A stretch of 27,605 nucleotides of DNA, from the NCBI GenBank assembly GCA_043804755.1, contig JAZDIT010000049.1, forward strand, positions 1-27,605. The letters are read 5' to 3'. Each line of letters opens with the position of its first letter. Within the stretch, counting starts at the first letter, position 1. The translations under genes and the position numbers were made by a program. Shown one piece after another: positions 1 through 5,967 of the stretch. The notes beneath the pieces are model-generated. The model did not search any database and had not been told where the DNA came from. It saw only the letters and a list, made by a program, of their open reading frames with translations. Source of the DNA: JAZDIT01 sp043804755 (lineage in GTDB: Bacteria; Patescibacteriota; Minisyncoccia; Minisyncoccales; JAQTPW01).

Positions 1-2
1 AC

Positions 3-56
3 ACTTCCCTTCAGGGAGGTTAAACATAAAAAAATAATCCTCTCAGAAGAGAGGAT
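3..56. other. Two adjacent hairpins upstream of the first gene
   Basis: Two inverted repeats lie before the gene at 74. The first pairs 3-9 with 14-20 (seven pairs, one G-T) around a four-base loop. The second is a perfect eight-pair stem, 37-44 with 49-56, with loop AGAA. It ends directly before the ribosome binding site AAAGGAG at 57-63. Read on the minus strand, the second stem is followed by a T-rich run (28-36), so it would look like an intrinsic terminator for leftward transcription. Read on the plus strand it is a 5' leader hairpin next to the ribosome binding site. No leftward gene lies close enough to choose between the two readings. Confidence 0.45.
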
Positions 57-73
57 AAAGGAGAAGAAAAACG

Positions 74-565
74 GTGAAAAAGGTAGTTCTGGTTATTGTT
101 GCAATCCTGGCACTGTTGGTCTCTGGTGGCGGCGTTCTTGCCGCCGGTGGGTACCTATCTGGATTCTATCGAGTAGAGGCGACTCCCCCAGCTGTCAATG
201 TGGTCGAGCCAATCATTCCCATTGAGAGCATATTCAAATACAACACTAAAGGAGGAGACTATTACCCAGGTAACCCAATCGGGATCGGATATGTAATCCT
301 TCAAAACATTGGCAATCAAACCTACGGAATCCGACCATGGCTAAGCTATGACTCACCGCAATCTCAACCACCCTGGATTATCGTAGCTTCAACGCCATCA
401 AGGAAGGGCGGTAGCCAAACCGTTTATAACGGTATCGTCGATATTAATCCAGGCGAAACCCTGCGGATTGATATTACGATCACAATTGATTACGCGTCAC
501 CCCAAGGCGCCATCACCAATCTTGTGTTGGTTTTTGACCGGTGTGCACCATCAGTTATTGCATAA
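74..565 (+). CDS. Small secreted protein of unknown function
   Basis: A 163-residue protein with a GTG start at 74, chosen because a full AAAGGAG ribosome binding site sits at 57-63. Residues 1-24 form a classic signal peptide: a KK start, a hydrophobic core of I, V, L and A, and a likely cleavage site around VLA-AGG. There is no lipobox cysteine. The remaining 140 residues are rich in I, V, T, P, G and aromatic residues and poor in charge, as in a single extracellular beta-sandwich domain, with phrases such as INPGETLRIDITITI that resemble Ig-like adhesion modules. I do not recognise a family. The gene looks more GC-rich than its neighbours and is the only one here with a strong Shine-Dalgarno sequence, so recent transfer is possible. 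It is followed by its own terminator and looks monocistronic. Confidence 0.75.
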   Translation: MKKVVLVIVAILALLVSGGGVLAAGGYLSGFYRVEATPPAVNVVEPIIPIESIFKYNTKGGDYYPGNPIGIGYVILQNIGNQTYGIRPWLSYDSPQSQPPWIIVASTPSRKGGSQTVYNGIVDINPGETLRIDITITIDYASPQGAITNLVLVFDRCAPSVIA

Positions 566-586
566 AGTTTGATAAAACTTCTTCTA

Positions 587-621
587 AACCCCAAAGCTTC
601 GGCCGCGGGGTTCCTCTTTTT
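587..621 (+). terminator. Intrinsic terminator after the secreted-protein gene
   Basis: The stem AACCCC (587-592) pairs with GGGGTT (607-612). Inside it a second small stem, GC-TTCG-GC (596-603), forms a stable tetraloop. The 3' side continues CCTCTTTTT. It lies 22 bases after the TAA of the upstream gene and faces the same way. Confidence 0.75.
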
Positions 622-629
622 ATAATTAG

Positions 630-658
630 TTGAAAATTACCCCCTTTTGAGTTAAAAT
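630..658 (+). promoter_or_regulatory. Sigma-70-type promoter for uvrC, giving a near-leaderless mRNA
   Basis: A -35 box TTGAAA (630-635) and a -10 box TAAAAT (653-658) are separated by exactly 17 bases. Transcription would begin near 665, only about three bases before the ATG at 668. No Shine-Dalgarno sequence is present, so translation would be essentially leaderless. Confidence 0.6.
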
Positions 659-667
659 GGTGAAGTT

Positions 668-2014
668 ATGACAGAAAAATTTAAATTTATAAATAAGAAT
701 AAAACCGATAAATTGCCCAAAACATCGGGGGTTTACGCTTTTAAGGTTAAACCCCTCGGATCTGCTCGGGGCAGGGGTGTTCTTTATATTGGAAAAGCGA
801 TAAATATCAGAGATAGGGTAAAAAACCATTTCCAAAGACCCACTTCTTCTTGGGAACAAACCCTCCTTCGCCAAGGTTTCGGAGGGCAAGTCGGCTATAT
901 TAAAACAAATTCGGAGATAGAAGCGCTCATTCTTGAGGCCAATCTGATAAAAAAACACAAACCGCAATATAACGTCGTTTGGAAAGATGACAAAAATTAT
1001 TTTTTTGTCGGGATTACAAAGGAAGATTTCCCCCAGATTTTCATTACCCACCAGCCGAAATTGAAAATTGGAAATGGCAAATTGAAAATTGATTACGCGG
1101 GGCCGTTCGTTGATGGCAAAGCTTTGAAGGAAACTCTGAAATTTTTGAGAAAGGTATTCCCCTACAGGTCTTGCAGGAATCTGCCCAAAAAATCATGCCT
1201 TTGGTATCACCTGAACCGATGCATCGCCCCATGCGTTTTGCGGGAATCCAAGATTATGGAAGTTCCGAAAATCAAAGAAAATTTGAAAAGAGAAGCTCAA
1301 AGAAATACCAATTCCCTTTTTGCGATAATAAACGGGAAAAAATCACGGGTTTTGGTCAATCTGAAAAAAGAAATGAGAATCGCGTCGAAATCCCAGGATT
1401 TCGAAAAAGCGGGGAAAATCAGGGATCAAATCACGGTCCTGGAAAAAATACTGGCCCATACAAGGATATTCGAACAGAATCTGCCGGCCGGAAACGAATG
1501 GAATAAAACTCAGCAAATTCTGCGGAAAATAACTGGCTCGGAGGGGGAAATTTCAAGAATCGAGGCCTACGATATTTCAAATATCCAGGGGAAAGAAGCC
1601 ACTGGTTCTATGGTAACTTTCATAGACGGGAAATCGGATAAAAATTTTTACCGTAAATTCAAAATTCATATGAAGGGAAAACCGGATGACTTCGCAATGC
1701 TCCAGGAAATTTTAAGCAGAAGATTCAATCATCCGGAATGGGGACTTCCGGATTTGATTTTAATAGACGGAGGAAAGGCGCAGCTTTCGGCTGCGCTTGC
1801 TTGCAAAATGCAAATTGCAAAATTGAAATTTGTAAAAGCGGCGGCGCTGGCGAAAAAGAAAAACGAGTTGTTTATTGAAGGAAAGAGACGGCCGATTCTG
1901 CTCAAAACCCTGCCCAGAGAGATTTTTAATCTGATCCTGCAACTTCGTGATGAAGCGCATCGCTTCGCAATTTCTTACCACCGGAAGCTCAGGCGCGAAT
2001 ACTTGATATCGTAG
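668..2014 (+). CDS. uvrC: Excinuclease ABC subunit C, short form without HhH domain
   Basis: UvrC makes both incisions in nucleotide excision repair with UvrB. Visible parts, in order: the GIY-YIG nuclease (GVY at 21-23, LYIGKA at 39-44, R47/R50, catalytic E90 in LILEANLIKKHKPQYN); a cysteine-containing linker (C169-C189); a UVR motif (residues about 230-262, DFEKAGKIRDQI); and the RNase H-like second nuclease (YDISNIQG with D302, ILIDGGK with D367, LRDEAHRFA with H431). It ends at residue 448, just after HRKLR, where longer UvrC proteins of about 600 residues continue into a helix-hairpin-helix DNA-binding domain. That domain is missing and not found downstream. Four stretches do not match the family and are made of repeat-like DNA: residues 29-37, 65-76, 130-141 and 378-390. 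All keep the frame, so the gene appears functional. The call is firm; full activity is not proven. Confidence 0.93.
   Translation: MTEKFKFINKNKTDKLPKTSGVYAFKVKPLGSARGRGVLYIGKAINIRDRVKNHFQRPTSSWEQTLLRQGFGGQVGYIKTNSEIEALILEANLIKKHKPQYNVVWKDDKNYFFVGITKEDFPQIFITHQPKLKIGNGKLKIDYAGPFVDGKALKETLKFLRKVFPYRSCRNLPKKSCLWYHLNRCIAPCVLRESKIMEVPKIKENLKREAQRNTNSLFAIINGKKSRVLVNLKKEMRIASKSQDFEKAGKIRDQITVLEKILAHTRIFEQNLPAGNEWNKTQQILRKITGSEGEISRIEAYDISNIQGKEATGSMVTFIDGKSDKNFYRKFKIHMKGKPDDFAMLQEILSRRFNHPEWGLPDLILIDGGKAQLSAALACKMQIAKLKFVKAAALAKKKNELFIEGKRRPILLKTLPREIFNLILQLRDEAHRFAISYHRKLRREYLIS
751..778 (+). repeat. GC-rich palindromic repeat inside uvrC (PLGSARGRG peptide)
   Basis: The arms ACCCCT (751-756) and AGGGGT (773-778) are perfect inverted repeats around a C/G-rich centre with TCGG and CTCGGGGC. 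The DNA encodes PLGSARGRG in the loop just before the LYIGKA motif of the GIY-YIG domain, where relatives usually have a short turn. From memory, similar short GC-rich repeats are scattered through Parcubacteria genomes; this was not searched. Confidence 0.5.
861..886 (+). repeat. GC-rich palindromic repeat inside uvrC (RQGFGGQ peptide)
   Basis: The perfect arms CCCTCC (861-866) and GGAGGG (881-886) flank TTCGCCAAGGTTTC. In the UvrC frame this encodes part of LLRQGFGGQVG at residues 66-76. Family members have an ordinary helix there, leading into GYIKT. The composition contrasts sharply with the AT-rich gene around it. Confidence 0.55.
1058..1091 (+). repeat. AT-rich direct repeat inside uvrC (KLKIGNGKLKI peptide)
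   Basis: The 13-base unit AAATTGAAAATTG occurs at 1058-1070 and again at 1079-1091. Together the copies encode KLKIGNGKLKI, inserted between FITHQP and DYAGPFVDG in UvrC. A related phrase occurs at 1797-1836 of the same gene, encoding ACKMQIAKLKFVK from overlapping TTGCAAAATG and CAAATTGCAAAATTG motifs. Confidence 0.5.
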
Positions 2015-2031
2015 GTTTATTTTGCTATCAT
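2003..2031 (+). promoter_or_regulatory. Promoter for the holin-like gene, secG and solute-binding gene operon
   Basis: The -35 box TTGATA (2003-2008) and -10 box TATCAT (2026-2031) are 17 bases apart, and TG at 2023-2024 makes an extended -10. The promoter overlaps the last codons of uvrC. The expected start near 2038 leaves a leader of about 13 bases before the ATG at 2051. Confidence 0.5.
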
Positions 2032-2050
2032 CAAAAAAGTGAACTAATAT

Positions 2051-2446
2051 ATGTGGTATATTTTTCTACAAATTATTGCCGGAGTTGCGGGTCTTTTCCT
2101 GGCTGACAGGTTTGTAAACGGAGTCGAATTCAACGGCCCTTTGTTTTTCTGGCCGAAAAATGAAGCGGAAATCCACGCTTTTTTCAGCACTTTGGCTTTC
2201 GTCGGCGCCTTTTTAGGGCTGTTAAACGGCATTGTCAGGCCAATACTTAACAAAATCACGCTGCCCCTCCGGATCATCACCCTTAATCTTTTTACCTTGG
2301 TTATTGCAGTGGCCATGGTCTGGATAACGGACATAATTTTTTCGGAATTAATAATTACGGGAATAATCGCGCTTTTCTGGACAACGGTCATAGTCTGGGG
2401 GCTGGGATTTATTCTTACAAAATGGCTTCCTTCCGGGAAGAACTAA
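2051..2446 (+). CDS. Phage-holin-family-4-like integral membrane protein
   Basis: A 131-residue protein with four predicted membrane helices, about residues 3-19, 43-61, 74-95 and 100-123. The stretch from GIVRPILNKI (60-69) through PLRIITLNLFTLVI (72-85) matches the signature of the small four-helix family named after mycobacterial phage holins. That family is widespread in bacterial chromosomes, and a lytic role is unproven for most members. An extra segment with FFWPKNEAE (32-40) lengthens the loop after helix 1. It begins the operon with secG, whose ATG follows three bases after its stop codon, which suggests a housekeeping envelope role. No phage genes are nearby, so I would not read it as prophage. 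The function is unknown. Confidence 0.8.
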   Translation: MWYIFLQIIAGVAGLFLADRFVNGVEFNGPLFFWPKNEAEIHAFFSTLAFVGAFLGLLNGIVRPILNKITLPLRIITLNLFTLVIAVAMVWITDIIFSELIITGIIALFWTTVIVWGLGFILTKWLPSGKN

Positions 2447-2449
2447 ACT

Positions 2450-2662
2450 ATGCAATATTTACCCTATATTCAAATCGGAGTCAGCATAATCCTTGTTATT
2501 TTAATCCTCCTTCAACAAAGAGGAACTGCTTTGGGTTCTTCTTTCGGACAAGAAAGCGGATTTTACGGTACGTTGAGAGGGGTTGAGAAAAAAATTCTCT
2601 GGCTGACTTGTCTCTTCGGCGGATTATTCGTAATCCTGGCTCTTCTAAATTACATTTTCTAA
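2450..2662 (+). CDS. secG: Preprotein translocase subunit SecG
   Basis: A 70-residue protein with the SecG layout: a first membrane helix (residues 5-22), the conserved cytoplasmic stretch LLQQRGTALGSSFG (about 21-34) followed by a glycine-rich loop ending YGTLRGVEK (39-47), and a second helix (48-69). SecG assists SecYE during protein export through the inner membrane. It sits between the holin-like gene and the solute-binding gene. Its TAA is followed directly by the next ATG, so the three are probably translated from one mRNA. No clear Shine-Dalgarno sequence precedes it. Confidence 0.92.
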   Translation: MQYLPYIQIGVSIILVILILLQQRGTALGSSFGQESGFYGTLRGVEKKILWLTCLFGGLFVILALLNYIF

Positions 2663-4684
2663 ATGTTGAATTTCTCATCGGTAAAGAAGCTTTTTGCTTT
2701 TAAAAAATGGCCTTCAAAATCACAGTGGAGGCAGTTTTTTAAGATTTTGAACAAAAAAGAGAGAAAAATATTTTTGGCTTTCTCGGCTATATTTCTTGTA
2801 AGCACAACTTCTTTTGTGGTTTCTTTTTACATAAACCATACCGAATCCATGCCCGCCACGGGCGGAGTTTTCGTGCAGGGAGCGGCGATTCAGCCGAGGT
2901 TCATTAATCCCGTTTATGCATCAAACGATGTCGACAGAGATCTGGTGGAGCTTTTATTTTCCGGACTTATGAATTACGACGAAAACGGGCAGATAATTTC
3001 CGATCTGGCAGACAACGTAACCATCGAGGAGGAAGGAAAAGTCTATAAGGTTCATCTGAAAGAAAATATCCTCTGGTCAGACGGCAATTCAAACTCGGAA
3101 CCGCACAAAATTACCGCAGATGACGTGGTGTTTACGATCCAAACGATACAAAACCCGGATTATAAAAGCCCCCAAAGAGTGAACTGGGTGGGAGTGGAAG
3201 TTGAAAAGCTTTCCGATTATGACGTCAGTTTCCGTCTGAAAAACCCCTACAGCGGATTTTTGGAATATTTAACGGTGAAAATACTGCCAAAACATATCTG
3301 GCAGAATATTTCCGTGGAACAATCACCCTTTTCATTTTATAATTTGAAGCCTGTGGGATCCGGACCTTACAAATTCGAAAAATTATCCCAGGACGGCTCG
3401 GGTTATATAAATTCTTTGTCGCTGAAAATAAATCCTCTGTATTGGGGCGAAAAGCCGCATCTTACAGAAATACGTTTCAGATTTTTTGAAAATGAAACAG
3501 GCTTGGTCAATTTCGCAAAGAAGGGAGAAATCGACGGTTTCTCTCTCTCGGCGGCTAGTACCAAAAATATCGTAAAAAATTCCTTTCAAAATTTTTCTTT
3601 TTCAATGCCGAATTATTTTGCGGTTTTCTTCAATCCCGAAAAATCAAAACCACTCGCCGAGATGAAAGTCCGTCAGGCATTGAACTACGGCACGAACAAG
3701 CAGGAAATTATCGAAAAGGTTTTCAATTCGCAGGCCACGATTGTCGATTCCCCTATTCTGCCCGATCTTTTCGGGTTTGACCTCCCGGAAGAAATTTATT
3801 CTTTTGATTTGGAAAAGGCTAAGCAGCTGTTGGAGGAAGCCGGATACAAAGAAACTGAAAGCGGTATTCGTGAAAAGATTGTAGAGAAAGAGCCGGCATT
3901 CCAATTCAAAAGCATTCTTCAAACAGGTTCCACGGGAACCGAGGTTGAAGAACTGCAGAAATGTTTGGCAAAATTCCCCGATATCTATCCGGCGGGAGTG
4001 GTTTCGGGAACTTTCGGTTCGCAAACCAAAGCGGCTTTAATCAAATTCCAGGAAAAATACAAATCAGAGATTCTGACGCCTTCCGGTTATACGGCAGGAA
4101 CGGGAAGCACGGGACCCGCGACAAGGAAAAAACTCAATGAACTGTGCGCGCAACCCACGGAAGAAATAATTCCGCTTTCAATAACGATAACCACCGTTGA
4201 TCAGCCGGATTTGATTGCCGTGGTAAATCTTCTGAAAACGCAATGGCAGGCCGTAGGAGCTGAAGTCAAAATTAAAACCGATGACGTATCGTCATTAGAA
4301 AGGGATGTTATCAAACCGAGAAATTACGATGCACTTTTATTCGGTGAAGTTTTAAGCAAAATACCCGATCCCTTTCCTTTTTGGGATTCGATACAGATAA
4401 AAGATCCCGGTTTGAATCTTGCGATTTATCAGGATAAAGAAGCCGATAAATTATTGGAACAGGCTCGTCAAACTTTAGATGACAATGAGAGAAAAGAAAA
4501 ATTAGAAAAATTTCAGGATATTCTTATCGGAGACGCTCCCTGCGTATTTTTATACAGCCCCGATTTCGTATATTTCGTATCCGGTAAAATCAGGGGTATA
4601 AGCGAAAAAATGATTACCGACCCCTCGAAGATCTTCACTGAAATCGAAAATTGGTATATAAAAAATAAAAGGGTATGGAAGTAG
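2663..4684 (+). CDS. Membrane-anchored family 5 solute-binding protein with an inserted peptidoglycan-binding domain
   Basis: A 673-residue protein. A basic N-terminus and one hydrophobic segment (about 36-56) form an uncleaved anchor, with no lipobox cysteine. From residue 65 the family 5 (DppA/OppA-like) fold is clear: FINPVYASNDVDRDLVELLFSG, the ADDVVFTIQ region (152-160), PVGSGPYKF (230-238), and VRQALNYGTNKQEII (336-350). After AGYKETESG a second domain intervenes at about 414-495, with the pattern of a peptidoglycan_binding_1 module (SILQTGSTGTEVEELQKCL, GTFGSQTKAALIKFQEKY). The solute-binding fold then resumes at IPLSITITT (503-511) and runs to the end. The likely role is capturing peptides or other solutes outside the membrane while holding on to the cell wall. 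No permease or ATPase genes are in the window. Its last codons are duplicated 231 bases downstream. Confidence 0.88.
   Translation: MLNFSSVKKLFAFKKWPSKSQWRQFFKILNKKERKIFLAFSAIFLVSTTSFVVSFYINHTESMPATGGVFVQGAAIQPRFINPVYASNDVDRDLVELLFSGLMNYDENGQIISDLADNVTIEEEGKVYKVHLKENILWSDGNSNSEPHKITADDVVFTIQTIQNPDYKSPQRVNWVGVEVEKLSDYDVSFRLKNPYSGFLEYLTVKILPKHIWQNISVEQSPFSFYNLKPVGSGPYKFEKLSQDGSGYINSLSLKINPLYWGEKPHLTEIRFRFFENETGLVNFAKKGEIDGFSLSAASTKNIVKNSFQNFSFSMPNYFAVFFNPEKSKPLAEMKVRQALNYGTNKQEIIEKVFNSQATIVDSPILPDLFGFDLPEEIYSFDLEKAKQLLEEAGYKETESGIREKIVEKEPAFQFKSILQTGSTGTEVEELQKCLAKFPDIYPAGVVSGTFGSQTKAALIKFQEKYKSEILTPSGYTAGTGSTGPATRKKLNELCAQPTEEIIPLSITITTVDQPDLIAVVNLLKTQWQAVGAEVKIKTDDVSSLERDVIKPRNYDALLFGEVLSKIPDPFPFWDSIQIKDPGLNLAIYQDKEADKLLEQARQTLDDNERKEKLEKFQDILIGDAPCVFLYSPDFVYFVSGKIRGISEKMITDPSKIFTEIENWYIKNKRVWK
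4658..4683 (+). repeat. Left copy of a 26-bp perfect direct repeat
   Basis: This sequence encodes the last residues, KNKRVWK, of the solute-binding protein and most of its stop codon. An identical copy lies at 4889-4914. The bases next to the two copies differ on both sides (T versus A at the left, G versus A at the right). The repeat therefore has sharp borders and brackets exactly the structured element. Confidence 0.85.
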
Positions 4685-4888
4685 AAGGCTGACGATATGA
4701 TCAGAAATGAGGGAGTTGCCGAGGCGTGACGCTTCGCAGCCGAGCCCCCGAAAGACTTTTTGCTGTTTAAGACAACGCGAGGCTCGGTGAGAAACAGCAG
4801 CGGCGAATAATTACCGCCACTTACATCTGAGCCGACTGCGTGTCACCCGAGGCAACTACTGAATTTAAGATTTCTTCTAAATGTATAA
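4684..4888 (+). ncRNA. Candidate structured RNA or mobile RNA element, unknown family
   Basis: This 205-base stretch has no convincing coding frame and is far more GC-rich than its surroundings at 4706-4860. A nested stem closes it: AGTTGCC 4714-4720 with 4851-4857; tandem G-A/A-G mismatches 4721-4722/4849-4850; GG/CC 4723-4724/4847-4848; a bulged C4725; GTGAC 4726-4730 with 4842-4846; and CGCAG 4735-4739 with 4836-4840. Inside, CCGAGCC (4740-4746) pairs with GGCTCGG (4781-4787). TGCTGTTT (4761-4768) pairs with AAACAGCA (4792-4799). The interleaved order of these two makes an H-type pseudoknot. A hairpin GGCG/CGCC (4802-4805/4815-4818) follows. The G-A pairs and A-rich loops favour the plus strand. 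Perfect 26-bp direct repeats flank it, as if it had inserted. It does not match what I know of tRNA, tmRNA, SRP RNA or RNase P RNA. Mobile RNAs such as HEARO/omega RNA are a possible analogy, but no IscB or TnpB gene is here. Confidence 0.55.
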
Positions 4889-4914
4889 ATAAAAAATAAA
4901 AGGGTATGGAAGTA
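4889..4914 (+). repeat. Right copy of the 26-bp direct repeat
   Basis: Identical to 4658-4683. Read in the old frame it again spells KNKRVWK followed by TAA. The original end of the solute-binding gene probably lay here, and a duplicate was made when the intervening element arrived. It lies 25 bases before the next gene. Confidence 0.85.
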
Positions 4915-4939
4915 AAAAAATAGCCCTTCTGCAATAAAA

Positions 4940-5965
4940 ATGGACATACGGAAAATCGACAAATCAAATATGCGACAGATCATTCTGGATTTTCCGAAGC
5001 AATTTGATATCGGTGTAAAAGCGGCCGAAGGAATAGTTTTGGATCCCGGGACCCTTCTGAGGACTCCCGAAAATATTATCATTTGCGGAATGGGAGGTTC
5101 AGGAATGCCAGGAGAAATTTTGACTACCCTGCGCCCTCTGAATGTTTTTTCCTACAAATCCTACAATCTTCCCCCGCAAGCAGGTAACGAAAGCCTGATT
5201 GTCTGCATTTCTTACTCTGGCAATACGGAAGAAACGATAACTTCTTTCAATGCGGCATTGGAGAAAAAATTGCCGATAATTACGATTACTACCGGAGGAA
5301 AACTGGAAGAACTTTCGAGGAAACATAATATTCCTTGCGTAAAGCTCCCTGCTCCCCATATCCCTCCCCGCCTGGCGCTGGGACAGATGTTTGCCGCTCT
5401 TTTGAAAGTTCTGCAGAACAATAATCTCGTGAACAAAAAACTGATTGACGAAATTTCCGATATGGACACTGTTTTGAGAGCCGAGGATTCCGAAGAAGAA
5501 GGCAAAAAACTTGCAAAAGAAATTTTCAAAAAAATTCCTATCGTTTACGTATCGAGAAGGTTCCGTGAAGTCGCCTGGATGTGGAAAAACAGCCTTAACG
5601 AAACCGCGAAGGTTCTGGCTTTTTCGAATTATTTTCCCGAGCTGAATCATAATGAAACAGTCGGTTTTGAAGAGATAAACGAGGACCAAATTTCTTCTAA
5701 AAAGGTTTATGTTATAATATTGAGGGATTTTGAAGATTCTCATCCGCAGATATTAAAGCAGATGGAAATAACGAAAGATTTGATAGAAAGGGAGGGTGTG
5801 CAGGTGAAATTCGTCGATATGACGGGGAAAAATATGCTGGAAAAAATTTTCTCCAGCGTCCTGCTGGGGTTTTGGACCGCTTTCTGGCTGGCGATCGAAT
5901 ACAAAGTTGATCCCACGGAAATTAAAATGGTCGAAGAATTCAAGAAACGGCTGAAAGAAAAATAA
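4940..5965 (+). CDS. Bifunctional phosphoglucose/phosphomannose isomerase, SIS family
   Basis: A 341-residue enzyme expected to interconvert glucose-6-phosphate, fructose-6-phosphate and mannose-6-phosphate. The first SIS domain shows the phosphate-binding signatures CGMGGSGM (49-56) and SYSGNTEET (91-99), then the PAPHIPPRLALGQMF segment (137-151) typical of the bacterial/archaeal bifunctional family. The second half has the conserved NSLNETAK (217-224) and FPELNHNE (232-239), carrying the glutamate and histidine used in isomerisation. Its length matches the family. The ATG at 4940 has no Shine-Dalgarno sequence. The next gene starts two bases after the stop and the epimerase follows closely, so this is the first gene of a sugar-nucleotide operon. 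It may also serve central metabolism, since no other glucose-6-phosphate isomerase is in the window. Confidence 0.88.
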   Translation: MDIRKIDKSNMRQIILDFPKQFDIGVKAAEGIVLDPGTLLRTPENIIICGMGGSGMPGEILTTLRPLNVFSYKSYNLPPQAGNESLIVCISYSGNTEETITSFNAALEKKLPIITITTGGKLEELSRKHNIPCVKLPAPHIPPRLALGQMFAALLKVLQNNNLVNKKLIDEISDMDTVLRAEDSEEEGKKLAKEIFKKIPIVYVSRRFREVAWMWKNSLNETAKVLAFSNYFPELNHNETVGFEEINEDQISSKKVYVIILRDFEDSHPQILKQMEITKDLIEREGVQVKFVDMTGKNMLEKIFSSVLLGFWTAFWLAIEYKVDPTEIKMVEEFKKRLKEK

Positions 5966-5967
5966 AA

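Noticed and set aside
626..1051. Leftward open frame opposite the start of uvrC
   Set aside because: It mirrors a well-supported uvrC coding region, has no family resemblance, and no promoter or ribosome binding site of its own.
1778..1796. Perfect seven-pair hairpin GCGCAGC-TTTCG-GCTGCGC in uvrC
   Set aside because: It encodes the conserved GKAQLSAA motif, so amino-acid constraint is enough to explain it.
2051..2446. Holin-like gene as a sign of prophage
   Set aside because: The family is common in bacterial chromosomes, and the gene sits in an operon with secG with no phage genes nearby.
4684..4888. Structured element as tmRNA, SRP RNA, RNase P RNA, 6S RNA or a group I intron
   Set aside because: No tag-peptide frame, no GGAAGCA-type SRP loop, no RNase P conserved core, no 6S-like single long rod, and it is too short for a group I intron core. 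The last shares only the general pattern of crossing helices.
4658..4914. The 26-bp direct repeats as a CRISPR array
   Set aside because: Only two copies, one of them coding, with a 205-base structured interval and no cas genes.
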